Below are positions 26,122-35,283 of a DNA stretch of 64,000 nucleotides, piece after piece (the first letter of the stretch is position 1; every line of letters starts with the position of its first letter). A model generated the notes under the pieces. The model made no database searches. It saw only the letters and a list, made by a program, of their open reading frames with translations, and was not told where the DNA came from. The stretch is from Natronobiforma cellulositropha (GTDB lineage: Archaea > Halobacteriota > Halobacteria > Halobacteriales > Natrialbaceae): positions 51,270-115,269 of the forward strand of contig NZ_JANZXN010000019.1 in NCBI RefSeq assembly GCF_025629245.1. The letters are read 5' to 3'. Made by a program: the position numbers and the translations under genes.

Positions 26122-28689
26122 TTAGGCCTCCGCGGGAGTCGACTCACTGGTCTCACTCTCGTGCTCCTCTCGGCTCTCCGGGCCGAACAGCCGCGTCCAG
26201 TAGACGAGGAGGCTCGGGAGCACGATCACGCTCGCGACGAACGCGTAGACGATCGAGACCGCCGCGATGGTCCCGAACTGCTGGAGCGAGGGGAGGAACG
26301 CGAGCGTCAGGATACCGAACCCGCCGGCCGTCGTCACCGCACTCCCGAGCAACGCGCCGCCGGTCCCGGTGACCGTCCGCTCGAGCGCCTCGAACACCGA
26401 CCCACAGCGCTCGAGTTCCTGGTGGTAGCGCTCGCTCACGTGGAGGCTGTAGTCGACGCCGAGACCGACGGTTAGACTGGTGATCATCCCCGTGATGTAG
26501 TTGAACGAGAGACCGAGGGCGTACATCGTCCCGAGGACCCCGCTGAGTGCGAACAACACGGGGACGAGGGTGACGAGACCGAGGGTGGCACGGCCGGTCG
26601 TCAGCCGGTAGACGAACGCGAGGAAGACGCCCACGACGACGATCGTAATCGCGAGGCTCTGTGCGACCGTCTGGCCGATGTCGCGCTCGGTCAGGTGCGA
26701 GAGTACCGTCTCCTGGCCGGTCGCCGTCGCACGGAGTCCGTCGCCGTCGAGGGGACTCGCACTCGAGCGCGCCTCGGCGGTGATCGTCTCGAGCGAGTAC
26801 GCGCCGTCGGCGTAGGTGACCAGCCTGAGGGCGACGTACTCGCCGTCGTCTCTGTGGACGAACTCCGCGGCCGCACGCTCGTCGGCGGCGAAGAAGGCCG
26901 CGTAGACCGTCTCGAGATCCGTGTCGGGGACGCCGTCACCGGTCGTATCCGCGCCAGTGAACGTCTCGTTGAACGACTCGTTCTGGCTCGCGACGCGCTC
27001 CATCGTGCCGAACGGGCCCCGGACAGCCTTCTCGCCGGTCGGCAGTTCCGCAGTGGTCGGACTCTCCGCGGCGGCGGCTTCGGCGGCGGCGACCCGTTCC
27101 AGGGTGTCCTCGCGGGTGACGTCACCCTCGACGAGTATCTGCGTGGTGAGTTCCTGGCGGACGAACTGCTCGGTGAGCAGGTCGATCGTCGCCGCCTGCG
27201 TGTAGGTTCCCGGCGACCGAGAGTCGGGGAGGTTGTCGGTCCACTCCGGCGGCGACTCAGGGAGGAACTCCTCGGTCTCGAAGCTCGTGTCGACGTTCGC
27301 GCCGGCGTAGAAGCCGACGCCACCGACGACGAGTACGACGAGCACGACTGCGAGCGGCGCACGCCGTGCGATGCGTTCGCCGGTCAGCAACAGCGGGCGG
27401 AGCCGACGCCCCGTCCCGAACGCGCGCTTTCGACGGTCGAACCCGCGCGACTCGAGCGCGTCGTCGAGTTCGATCTTCGCGAGCGGGAGGAAGACGCCGA
27501 AGACGACGAGCGAGGCGAAGATGCCGGCGGCGCTGACGATACCGAACTCACGGATCGGGCCGACGGGACTGACGACGTTCGAGAGGAAGCCGGTGACCGT
27601 CGTCGCGGTCACGTAGACGAGCGCGACGCCGACGCTACCGAGTCCGATCGCCATCCCGCTCGAGACGCCGGTGTCGTTGTCGGCTCTCGCCTCCCGGTAG
27701 CGCATCACGACGTGGATGGCGTAGTCGACGCCCAGAGCGACGAGCAAGACGGGAACCGCGATGAAGATGATGCTGAAGTCGAACCCGACCCAGCCCATGA
27801 AGCCGACCGTCCAGACGAGCACCATCACGAGTCCGACCAGCCCCAGGAGCACGTCGAGGATGTCGCGGTAGGCGATCAACAGCGCCGCCAGGACGAACAC
27901 GAAGACGAACGGTCCGAGGACGAGCATGCTGTCCCCGGAAGCGGCGTCGATCTCACTCGAGACCAGCCCGTAGCCGAAGACGGCGTACTCGGGGTCTTCC
28001 TGGCTCGTGGCGAGGTCCTGAATCGACAGCTGAGACTCGACGAGGTGGTCCGGAACGCTGCTGGCGTGGATCCCCTCGCCGCCGGTGTCCTGGAAGAGCA
28101 CGACGATCGTCGCCGACGCCTCCGACGACCCCGGTTCGTACGTCCGCGGCAGGAGGGCGAACACCTCGGCACGGTCGGCGTCCTCGTCGAGGACCGCCTC
28201 GACGACCTGCTCGACCTCGCCGTCGCTCATCGACTCGAGTTGTGCGTGCTGTTCCTCGAGCGTCGCCTCCTGGGCCGGCGTACCCGCCGTCTGACCCGTA
28301 GCCGCCCGTTCGCGTTCGATGGCGGCCTGCGCGACGACGTTCGGGACGCCGACGATCGGGTCGTCCTCGACGAGCGTCGCCTCGATCTCGTCGTCGGCAC
28401 GCAGTTCCTGCTGGAGTTCGAGGATCGAGAGCATCGTCTCCCGCTCTAGAACGTTCTCCGACTGAGCGACGAGCTGGACCGGTGTCCCTCCGCCGCCGCG
28501 CGCGGCGAAGTTTTCGTCGACGTACTCGAGTGCGTCCGCCTCGGCCGAGGCGGTCTGGAAGTCCTCGAGCGAGGTGGTCTCCTCGACCATCGAGACGCCC
28601 GCGTAGAGACCGATCGTCACGACGAACAGGGCGACGAGCACGAGTCGGCGATTGTCGACGAGCGACTCGACGAGATCAGCGAACGACAT
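26122..28689 (-). CDS. RND/MMPL-family exporter
   Basis: An 855-residue membrane protein with the two-fold RND layout: a helix at about 15-35, an extracytoplasmic domain to about 240, a block of six helices (about 245-400), a helix near 435, a second external domain and a final six-helix block. The blocks contain VDYAIHVVMRYREA and LGVDYSLHVSERYH, the paired motifs of the MMPL/SSD-like branch. Archaeal members are thought to move lipids or other hydrophobic molecules out of the membrane. It is the first gene ahead of the P450 and is preceded by a palindromic operator and a TATA box; a TetR gene lies divergently. Confidence 0.88.
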   Translation of the reverse strand: MSFADLVESLVDNRRLVLVALFVVTIGLYAGVSMVEETTSLEDFQTASAEADALEYVDENFAARGGGGTPVQLVAQSENVLERETMLSILELQQELRADDEIEATLVEDDPIVGVPNVVAQAAIERERAATGQTAGTPAQEATLEEQHAQLESMSDGEVEQVVEAVLDEDADRAEVFALLPRTYEPGSSEASATIVVLFQDTGGEGIHASSVPDHLVESQLSIQDLATSQEDPEYAVFGYGLVSSEIDAASGDSMLVLGPFVFVFVLAALLIAYRDILDVLLGLVGLVMVLVWTVGFMGWVGFDFSIIFIAVPVLLVALGVDYAIHVVMRYREARADNDTGVSSGMAIGLGSVGVALVYVTATTVTGFLSNVVSPVGPIREFGIVSAAGIFASLVVFGVFLPLAKIELDDALESRGFDRRKRAFGTGRRLRPLLLTGERIARRAPLAVVLVVLVVGGVGFYAGANVDTSFETEEFLPESPPEWTDNLPDSRSPGTYTQAATIDLLTEQFVRQELTTQILVEGDVTREDTLERVAAAEAAAAESPTTAELPTGEKAVRGPFGTMERVASQNESFNETFTGADTTGDGVPDTDLETVYAAFFAADERAAAEFVHRDDGEYVALRLVTYADGAYSLETITAEARSSASPLDGDGLRATATGQETVLSHLTERDIGQTVAQSLAITIVVVGVFLAFVYRLTTGRATLGLVTLVPVLFALSGVLGTMYALGLSFNYITGMITSLTVGLGVDYSLHVSERYHQELERCGSVFEALERTVTGTGGALLGSAVTTAGGFGILTLAFLPSLQQFGTIAAVSIVYAFVASVIVLPSLLVYWTRLFGPESREEHESETSESTPAEA

Positions 28690-28709
28690 CGGTCACCCTC
28701 CAGCCGGTG

Positions 28710-28727
28710 ACCGACCGAACGGTCGGT
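28710..28727. promoter_or_regulatory. Palindromic operator, probable TetR site
   Basis: A perfect inverted repeat, ACCGACCG-AA-CGGTCGGT, 21 bases upstream of the RND exporter start and downstream of a minus-strand TATA-like element CTTTACTTTAGG (28752-28763). The spacing places the operator at the expected transcription start, where a bound repressor would block initiation. The divergent TetR-family gene begins at 28821. Confidence 0.75.
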
Positions 28728-28820
28728 TGCATTAGTGAGTCAACGGTGGGTCCTAAAGTAAAGCGTTTCGGGACGCGTATCCGAACGGTCAAGAGTCCGT
28801 GATACCAACTACCGTCACCG

Positions 28821-29474
28821 ATGGACGAGCGCGCGACACCGTTTGGCGACCCCGCCGGTGGGAAGGACGAAATATTCGGCGCGACCTACCGCGTCTTACA
28901 CACCGACGGGTACGCTGCGCTCTCGATCCAGCGCATCGCCGACGAGGCCTCACTCAGTAAGTCGACGATCTATCACCACTTCGAGAGCAAAGACGACCTG
29001 CTACTCGAGTTCTCACAGTACCTCCTGACGACGTACATCGACGGCCTGCTCGCCACCGCCGACGCGGACGTCCTCGCGAGCATCGACGCCATCCTCGACC
29101 TCTTTTTCCCTTACGAACGCGGCGACGGTGCGAGCGAACATCCGCTGCCCGACGCCGTCCACCGCGTCTACCTCGAGATGCGCACGCAGGCGGCCCACGA
29201 CGAGACCTACCGTGCACACTTCGACGCGGTCGACCACATGGTCCGCGAGCGCGTCGCGGGCGTGATCCGCGAAGGGATCGACCAAGGCGTCTTCCGGCCC
29301 GTCGACCCCGACGCCGTCGCGGGCATGCTGTACGTCTTTCTCGAGGGAACTCTGTTTCTCAGCAGTACGACCGACGACCACCAGTGGCTCCCTGCCGTCA
29401 GAGAAGAACTCGAGCGCTACCTCGCAGGGCTGGTCTACGCCGAGGACGGAGCGCAGACCGAACCGCCGGAGTGA
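28821..29474 (+). CDS. TetR/AcrR-family regulator
   Basis: The 217-residue protein has an N-terminal helix-turn-helix (about 18-62; RIADEASLSKSTIYHHFESK) and a C-terminal helical ligand domain. TetR proteins generally repress a divergent or adjacent exporter and release DNA on binding its substrate. The palindrome at 28710-28727 in the exporter promoter is the obvious target. The likely inducer is the molecule handled by the RND/P450 pair; neither is known. The ATG at 28821 is 20 bases into the divergent region's plus-strand AT-poor side and gives a normal TetR N-terminus. Confidence 0.9.
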   Translation: MDERATPFGDPAGGKDEIFGATYRVLHTDGYAALSIQRIADEASLSKSTIYHHFESKDDLLLEFSQYLLTTYIDGLLATADADVLASIDAILDLFFPYERGDGASEHPLPDAVHRVYLEMRTQAAHDETYRAHFDAVDHMVRERVAGVIREGIDQGVFRPVDPDAVAGMLYVFLEGTLFLSSTTDDHQWLPAVREELERYLAGLVYAEDGAQTEPPE

Positions 29475-29502
29475 GATGGCCACCGGAGTACGGTGACCGC
29501 AG

Positions 29503-30141
29503 TTACGAGTCGCGTGAGAACGCGAGCGTCCCGCCGTCGTGTAACTCTCGCGAGACGGTGCCGACACCCTCCTGGAGGCGCTCGTGGTAGGCGACTAACC
29601 GCTCGCGCAACTCGTCGTGTTCGAGGGCGAGAATCTGTGCCGCAGAGAGCGCCGCGTTGAACGACTTCCCGGCGTCGACGGCGACGATTGGGGCACCGGC
29701 GGGCATCCCGATGACGCTGTCGACGGACTTCTCCTGGACCGGCACGCCGATGACCGGGATCGGGTAGGCGATCGACGCCGTCATGTTCGGTAAGTCGGCG
29801 GACTTCCCGCCCGCCCCCGCGATGATGACCTGAACGCCGCGGGCGGCAGCCGTCTCCGCGTAGGCGTACATCAGCCCCGGTGTCCGGTGAGCCGAGGTGA
29901 CGTACGTCTCGAACGTAAAGCGCGACTCCGGCGGCTGCTCGAAGTCGGTCTGTTCCTCGAAGCCGAGTTCCTCGACGAACGCGTCGTACGCGCCGGGGCG
30001 TTTCCCGCCAGTCATCATCGTCTCGAGGTCCGAGTCACTCCCCATCACGATCCCGATGTCGGGCGTCTCCTCGTGTGGACGTCCCTGCTCGGCTTCGCGG
30101 TGGAGCCGTTCGATCAGCGTCGAAACCGAATCCGTACTCAT
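29503..30141 (-). CDS. purE: N5-carboxyaminoimidazole ribonucleotide mutase
   Basis: A 212-residue enzyme of purine synthesis that moves the carboxyl group of N5-CAIR to give CAIR. It contains the IVMGSDSDLETM nucleotide loop, the SAHRTP motif with the catalytic histidine, and the AGAGGKSADLPNMTAS segment. Its N-terminus carries a 28-residue acidic extension relative to bacterial PurE. It is 60 bases downstream of purK on the same strand; together they convert AIR to CAIR. Confidence 0.96.
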   Translation of the reverse strand: MSTDSVSTLIERLHREAEQGRPHEETPDIGIVMGSDSDLETMMTGGKRPGAYDAFVEELGFEEQTDFEQPPESRFTFETYVTSAHRTPGLMYAYAETAAARGVQVIIAGAGGKSADLPNMTASIAYPIPVIGVPVQEKSVDSVIGMPAGAPIVAVDAGKSFNAALSAAQILALEHDELRERLVAYHERLQEGVGTVSRELHDGGTLAFSRDS

Positions 30142-30201
30142 GTGCGTCTCTCTCGTCGTGGAGGCAAAGAAACGATAGGATTCGACCCGTGGCGGAGGCA
30201 G

Positions 30202-31368
30202 CTACTGGTCGACGTCGAACGTCACCGCCGCGCGAAGCCGCTGTGCGCGCTCGAGCAGCGCCTCCCGGCCCTCACCGTCGCGCTCGGTGACGGTGACGTG
30301 GCCCATCTTCCGCAGCGGGCGCACCTCCTGCTTGCCGTACCAGTGGAGGTGTGCGCCGGGCGTCTCGAGCACGCGGTCGACGTTCGCGAGCGCGGCCGGC
30401 CGGGACTCCTCGACGTCACCTAAGAGGTTCGTCGAGACCGTCGGTGTGCGCAGGTCGGTCGAGCCGAGCGGCCAGCCCAGGACGGCCCGGACGTGCTGTT
30501 CGAACTGCGAGGAGACGGCCCCCTCGATCGTCCAGTGGCCGGAGTTGTGCGGCCGGGGAGCGATCTCGTTGAGCAGGATCTCACCGTCGACCGTCTCGAA
30601 CAGCTCGATCCCGTAGACGCCCCGGCCCTCCATCACCGCGAGGACGTCGCTCGCCACCTCGCGGGCGCGCTCGGCGACCGGTTCGCTCGAGCGCGCGGGA
30701 ACGATCGTCTCCCAGAGGATCTCGTCTTCGTGACGGTTCTCCCCGAGCGGGAAGGTCGCGTGTTCGCCCTCACCCTTGACGGCGATGACCGACACCTCGC
30801 GCTCGAAGTCGACGAACGCCTCGACCATCGCGGGACCGGCGACCGACTCGAGCGCTTTCTCGGCCTCTTCGGGCGTCTCGACCGGGACGTTCCCCCGGCC
30901 GTCGTAGCCACCCGTCCGGGCTTTGAGCATGACCGGCCCGCCGTAGTCGGCCATCGCCTCGCGGACGTCGGCGGCCGTCTCGACCGCGCGAAACGGCGGC
31001 ACTGGAACACCGGCGTCGGCCAGCGCACGCTTCTGAACGAGTTTGTCGTGGATCACGCGCAGCGTCTCGGGTTTCGGGTGGACCGGTGTGGCGGTCTCCT
31101 CGCCGATCCGCTCGAGGAGATCCTGGTCGGCGAGTTCGATCTCGAACGTGAGGACGTCGGCACGCTCGGCGAGTTCACGGATGCCGTCTTCGTCGTCGAA
31201 GCCGCCGACGAGCTGCTCGCGGGCGACCGGCGCGGCCGGACAGTCGGGCGTCGGATCGAGGACGATAACCTCGACACCGAGCGGGGACGCCGCCTCGGCG
31301 AGCATCCGTCCGAGCTGGCCGCCACCGACGACGCCGAGCGTGGGTCCCGGCGTTGACAGGGTCGTCAT
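30202..31368 (-). CDS. purK: 5-(carboxyamino)imidazole ribonucleotide synthase
   Basis: A 388-residue ATP-grasp enzyme making N5-CAIR from AIR, bicarbonate and ATP. GVVGGGQLGRMLAEAA is the N-terminal signature; RTGGYDGRGN and LNEIAPRPHNSGHWTIEG are the ATP-grasp and metal sites. It forms an operon with purE downstream. The length is typical and no residue appears to be missing. Confidence 0.96.
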   Translation of the reverse strand: MTTLSTPGPTLGVVGGGQLGRMLAEAASPLGVEVIVLDPTPDCPAAPVAREQLVGGFDDEDGIRELAERADVLTFEIELADQDLLERIGEETATPVHPKPETLRVIHDKLVQKRALADAGVPVPPFRAVETAADVREAMADYGGPVMLKARTGGYDGRGNVPVETPEEAEKALESVAGPAMVEAFVDFEREVSVIAVKGEGEHATFPLGENRHEDEILWETIVPARSSEPVAERAREVASDVLAVMEGRGVYGIELFETVDGEILLNEIAPRPHNSGHWTIEGAVSSQFEQHVRAVLGWPLGSTDLRTPTVSTNLLGDVEESRPAALANVDRVLETPGAHLHWYGKQEVRPLRKMGHVTVTERDGEGREALLERAQRLRAAVTFDVDQ

Positions 31369-31470
31369 TTCGCGGCGGTTGTGCTCGCCCGCGCATAAGG
31401 ATTCCCACTCGAGGCGTCGATCTCGTCTACGCGAGTGACTACCGGCGCGGCCGACGACCGAGTCGGACGC

Positions 31471-31478
31471 TTTTTACC
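31471..31478 (+). promoter_or_regulatory. TATA box of the MFS transporter gene
   Basis: TTTTTACC lies 23-30 bases upstream of the GTG at 31501. This spacing supports that GTG as the start of a leaderless transcript in preference to the in-frame ATG at 31435, which would be upstream of the promoter. Confidence 0.5.
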
Positions 31479-31500
31479 TCCCCACACACAGAGACTCGCC

Positions 31501-32655
31501 GTGAACACGCGACGCGCCTGGACGGTCGGAATCTTTAGCTACGTCGGCTTGTTCGGCGCGTCGCTGCAGTTGCGCGGGGCGTTGCTCCCGAGTTTCGGCG
31601 AGACCTTCGGCGTCGGCGAGAGCCAGCTCGGCCTGCTCGCCTCGCTCGGCTCCGTAGGGTTTCTCGCGACGGTCCTCACCGTGGGCGTCCTCGCCAGTCG
31701 GCTCTCGATAAAGCCGGTGCTGGTCGGCGGCCTGGTCGGCATCGCGAGCGTCCACCTCCTGATCGCGAGCGCACCGACCTACCTCGTCTTGCTCGCCGGC
31801 TTCCTCCTCGCCGGGGTGTTCCAGGGCTGTCTGAACGGTCTCGACCGGCCGGTGTTGAGCCACCTCTACCCGTCGAACCGCGGCCGCGTCTACAACCGCC
31901 AGGAGATGGTCTGGGCCATCGGCGCGACCCTCGGCCCGCTGCTCGCGGTGGCCGCGCTCGCACTCACCGGCTGGCGCGCGGCCTACGTCGTCCTCGCGCT
32001 CGCCTTCCTCCCCATCGCCGTCGTGCTGTGGCGACTCGAGGTGCCCTCACTCGATGGCGAACGTGCGCTCTCGCGTGCCGACGTGAGCGGACTCGTACGC
32101 ACGCCCGCGGTGGGGACGATGGGTGGGCTGATCTTCCTCCTGAGCCTCGTCGAGAGCGGCCTGTTCACCTGGCTGCCGTACTACCTCGCGGGCGAACTCC
32201 CCCAGAGCGTCGCGAGCCTCTCGCTGACGGTCTTTCTCGCGGCGTACGTCCCCGGCCGCTACACCTTCAGCGTCGCCGCGACGAAGGTCGACAACCTCAC
32301 GCTCGTCGCCGTCAGCGCCGCGGTGTCGACCGCGTTACTCGCCGTCTTCATCGCCGTCGGCGGCTACGCCTCACTGGGCGTCGTCTTCCTCGTCGGCTTC
32401 GTCGTCTCGGGAATGTTCCCGACGCTGCTCGCCTGGGCGACCAACACCGTCCCGGAGTTCAGCGGTCCCATCAACGCCCTCGCCTTCGGCGCGAGCGGCA
32501 CCGGCTTCATGGTGTTTCCGGTCACGATGGGCATCTTCGCCGAACGGTACGGCATGACGCCCGCGATGAGCCTGCTCGTCCTCGCGATGGGCGGATTCAC
32601 CCTCCTCGCGTTCGTCCGCCTGCTCGGCCAGCGTCGACGCCGTGCGGCCGCGTGA
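31501..32655 (+). CDS. Major facilitator superfamily transporter
   Basis: A 384-residue permease with about 12 helices and the MFS A-loop region after helix 2. Recognisable are GVGESQLGLLASLGSVGFLA, FLLAGVFQGCLNGL and a GTGFMVFPVTMGIFAERYG segment in the second half, plus an Arg-rich end. It is a single-component carrier; the substrate is unknown. It is divergent from purK, and a shared role in purine uptake is possible but only suggested by the neighbourhood. Confidence 0.85.
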   Translation: MNTRRAWTVGIFSYVGLFGASLQLRGALLPSFGETFGVGESQLGLLASLGSVGFLATVLTVGVLASRLSIKPVLVGGLVGIASVHLLIASAPTYLVLLAGFLLAGVFQGCLNGLDRPVLSHLYPSNRGRVYNRQEMVWAIGATLGPLLAVAALALTGWRAAYVVLALAFLPIAVVLWRLEVPSLDGERALSRADVSGLVRTPAVGTMGGLIFLLSLVESGLFTWLPYYLAGELPQSVASLSLTVFLAAYVPGRYTFSVAATKVDNLTLVAVSAAVSTALLAVFIAVGGYASLGVVFLVGFVVSGMFPTLLAWATNTVPEFSGPINALAFGASGTGFMVFPVTMGIFAERYGMTPAMSLLVLAMGGFTLLAFVRLLGQRRRRAAA

Positions 32656-32784
32656 ACCGGCCAGCGTACCGCGCGTGAGTTACGCCTCGGCCTGCGCACG
32701 AACGACAACGCCCGACGACGGTTGCGTTCACCGCCGCCAGTACAGAACGGTACCTCTTTGACGCCCCCTCTCCACCCCTCGCGT

Positions 32785-33213
32785 ATGCCCACGCTCGGAG
32801 TGGTGATCGCGCAGTTCAACCGCCCGATCACCGAGCAGATGGAAGCGCAGGCGCTCGAGACCGCCGAAGCGGCCGGGGCGGACGTCTACGACGTCGTCTC
32901 GGTCCCCGGCGTCTACGACGCGCCGCTGGCAGCGGACCGACTCGCCCGACTCGAGTCGGTCGACGCCGTCGCCGTCGTCGGCACGATCATCACCGGCGAC
33001 ACCGATCACGACCAGGTGATCGCCGACGCCGCCGCCCAGCGCCTCGCCGACGTCAGCCTCGAGCGTGACACTCCCGTCACCCTCGGCGTGACCGGTCCCG
33101 GCATGTCCGCCGCGGAAGCCCGCGAACGCGTCGAGAACGCCGCGAAAGCGGTCGACGGTGCACTCGAGTTACTCGAGGAACTGCCAGATCCGGCTCTCGA
33201 ATCCGACCGATAG
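32785..33213 (+). CDS. ribH: 6,7-dimethyl-8-ribityllumazine synthase
   Basis: The 142-residue enzyme condenses the pyrimidine and butanone-phosphate precursors of riboflavin. It has the N-terminal IAQFNRPITEQM segment, the SVPGVYDAPLAA loop, VVGTIITGDTDHDQVIA with the catalytic histidine region, and GVTGPGMSAAEA. The ATG at 32785 matches the short archaeal form; a longer frame upstream adds unlikely residues. RibL, the next enzyme toward FAD, is also in this window at 37555. Confidence 0.93.
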   Translation: MPTLGVVIAQFNRPITEQMEAQALETAEAAGADVYDVVSVPGVYDAPLAADRLARLESVDAVAVVGTIITGDTDHDQVIADAAAQRLADVSLERDTPVTLGVTGPGMSAAEARERVENAAKAVDGALELLEELPDPALESDR

Positions 33214-33250
33214 AGACAGCTCCTCGAACCCGACCAACAACACACAAGCT

Positions 33251-34399
33251 ATGACCATGGACTTCACCGACCGCGTCAGCCGTGTCGAACCGTCAGCAAC
33301 GCTCGCCATCTCCGCGCTCTCGAAGGAACTCACCGCCGAGGGCAAGGACGTCATCGACCTCAGCGTCGGCGAACCCGACTTCCCGACGCCCGAGAACATC
33401 GTCGAGGCGGCCAAAGACGCGATGGACGCCGGACACACCGGCTACGCCAGCGCCAAAGGCGTGCCCGCACTCAAGGAGGCCGTCGCCGAGAAACTCGCCG
33501 AGGACGGTCTCGAGTACGGTCCCGAGAACGTCATCGTCACCCCCGGCGCGAAACAGGCGCTCTACGAGGTCGTCCAGTCGCTGATCCAAGAGGGCGACGA
33601 GGTCGTCCTCTTAGACCCCGCGTGGGTCTCCTACGAGGCGATGGTGAAACTCGCCGGTGGCTCGCTCTCGCGCGTCGATCTCTCACCCTACGACTTCCAG
33701 CTCGAGCCCGCCCTCGACGACCTCGCAGACGCCGTCTCCGACGAGACCGAACTCCTGATCGTCAACTCGCCGTCGAACCCGACCGGCGCGGTCTACACCG
33801 ACGCCGCACTCGAGGGCGTCCGTGACCTGGCCGTCGAGCACGACGTCACCGTCATCTCAGACGAGATCTACAAGGAGATCACCTACGGCGTCGAGCCGAC
33901 GAGTCTGGGCACGCTCGAGGGGATGGCCGACCGCACCGTGACGGTCAACGGCTTCTCGAAGGCCTATTCGATGACTGGCTGGCGACTCGGCTACTTCGCC
34001 GGGCCCGAAGACCTCGTCGCCGAGGCGGGCAAACTCCACAGCCACTCCGTCTCGAGCGCCGTGAACTTCGTCCAGCACGCCGGTGTCGAGGCGCTCGCGA
34101 ACACCGACGCCGCCGTCGCCGAGATGGTCGAGGCGTTCGAAGGCCGTCGCGACCTCGTCGTCGACTTACTGGCGGAGGAGGGCGTCGAGGTCGCCGTCCC
34201 CGACGGCGCCTTCTACATGATGCTCCCGGTCGCCGACGACGACCAGGCCTGGTGTGAGGGCGCACTCGAGGACGCCCACGTCGCCACGGTCCCCGGCAGC
34301 GCCTTCGGGACGCCCGGCTACGCGCGTATCTCCTACGCCGCGAGCGAAGAGCGCCTGCGAGAAGGCGTCGAGCGGCTGGCCGACGCGGGCTACTTCTAG
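33251..34399 (+). CDS. PLP-dependent class I/II aminotransferase
   Basis: A 382-residue aspartate-aminotransferase-like enzyme. It shows the DLSVGEPDFPTP substrate loop, SPSNPTGAVY near residue 177, and NGFSKAYSMTGWRLGY with the PLP-binding lysine near 236. Members transaminate aspartate, aromatic or branched amino acids; the exact substrate is not resolvable. Starts at 33251 and 33257 are both possible. The gene follows ribH by 37 bases. A fragment duplicating the last about 37 residues lies at 35090-35242, after the intervening acetyltransferase gene. Confidence 0.93.
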   Translation: MTMDFTDRVSRVEPSATLAISALSKELTAEGKDVIDLSVGEPDFPTPENIVEAAKDAMDAGHTGYASAKGVPALKEAVAEKLAEDGLEYGPENVIVTPGAKQALYEVVQSLIQEGDEVVLLDPAWVSYEAMVKLAGGSLSRVDLSPYDFQLEPALDDLADAVSDETELLIVNSPSNPTGAVYTDAALEGVRDLAVEHDVTVISDEIYKEITYGVEPTSLGTLEGMADRTVTVNGFSKAYSMTGWRLGYFAGPEDLVAEAGKLHSHSVSSAVNFVQHAGVEALANTDAAVAEMVEAFEGRRDLVVDLLAEEGVEVAVPDGAFYMMLPVADDDQAWCEGALEDAHVATVPGSAFGTPGYARISYAASEERLREGVERLADAGYF

Positions 34400-35028
34400 G
34401 CTCGATCCTCGCCCTCGGACTCGAGGTACTCCTCGCGAGCGATCGAAAAGCGGTGGTGGTCGATCGGCCCGTCGGCCCGGACCGCGTGGTTGCGCAACAG
34501 CCCTTCGTATCGGCCGCCGTGGCGTTCGACGTACCGCTCGACCGCTCGGAGAGACTTCTCGTTCTCCCGGTGGAGCGGAATCGCGACCACCTCGAGGTCC
34601 AGCCGTTCGAATGCAATCTCGAGGAGTGCGTCCGCGCGCTCGCCGGAGTAGCCTCGCCCCCAGAAGGGCTTGCGGAGCCAGATTCCCGGATACGCCAGGT
34701 CACGATTCCACTCGAAGAGCAGCGTCGCGGTACCGGCTACCTCCCCAGCGCCGTCCTCGCCGGCTTTCGGTCGGAGCAGCCACTCGGCTCGCTCCCGTTC
34801 GTCCCACGTGCGTTCGAACCCCTCGAGGCGTGCGGCCGCGTCTGCGGGCGTCTCGAGGGGCTCCCAGGGCAGGTATCGCGTCTCCGCCTCGATCGTCGGA
34901 TTCCGACGCGAGGTGAGGTCGTAGAACTCGAGCGGATCGATCGACTCGCGAGAACAGCGTTCGAACCGCAGTCGGTCGGTCTCGAGCGTCTCGGGAAACA
35001 CGGCCGGAGTTGCGGATCGGGAAGTCAA
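34396..35028 (-). CDS. GNAT-family N-acetyltransferase
   Basis: A 210-residue RimJ/RimL-like acetyltransferase. It has the ETDRLRFERCS start of the fold, GIWLRKPFWGRGYSGERADA (the acetyl-CoA loop, RGYSGE) and HRENEKSLRAVERYVERHGG at the C-terminal half. It would acetylate an amine of a protein N-terminus or small molecule; the substrate is unknown. It overlaps the aminotransferase stop tail to tail by 4 bases, and it separates that gene from its broken duplicate. Confidence 0.88.
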   Translation of the reverse strand: MTSRSATPAVFPETLETDRLRFERCSRESIDPLEFYDLTSRRNPTIEAETRYLPWEPLETPADAAARLEGFERTWDERERAEWLLRPKAGEDGAGEVAGTATLLFEWNRDLAYPGIWLRKPFWGRGYSGERADALLEIAFERLDLEVVAIPLHRENEKSLRAVERYVERHGGRYEGLLRNHAVRADGPIDHHRFSIAREEYLESEGEDRA

Positions 35029-35089
35029 ATAGCTACTGGTGGTGCGGGATCAGTGACACAGAACGGAGGACCGCAGTCAGCCCCGTCCC

Positions 35090-35242
35090 ACGGTCCCCGG
35101 CAGTACCTTTGGCACGCCCGGCTACGCACAAATCTCCTGTGCAGCGACCGAAGAGCGTCTCCGCGAGGATATCGACAGACTGGTCCACGAAGGCTACCTC
35201 TCAGATTTCCGCTCGGGCGAGCACAACTCGAAGCGACCGTAG
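35090..35242 (+). pseudogene. Truncated duplicate of the aminotransferase C-terminus
   Basis: In the plus frame from 35090 this reads TVPGSTFGTPGYAQISCAA then EERLREDIDRL and GYLSDF, ending at a TAG. By my count it matches 26 of the 37 last residues of the aminotransferase at 33251-34399. No start codon or upstream domain is present: an in-frame TGA occurs 34 bases before, and a 13-residue tail has been added after the normal stop point. It is a remnant of a second aminotransferase gene, separated from the intact one by the acetyltransferase. The rest of 35029-35283 holds nothing else I can name. Confidence 0.85.
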
Positions 35243-35283
35243 GTTTTCAGAGACACCTACTCGAGTGAATTTCCATCCGTGTG

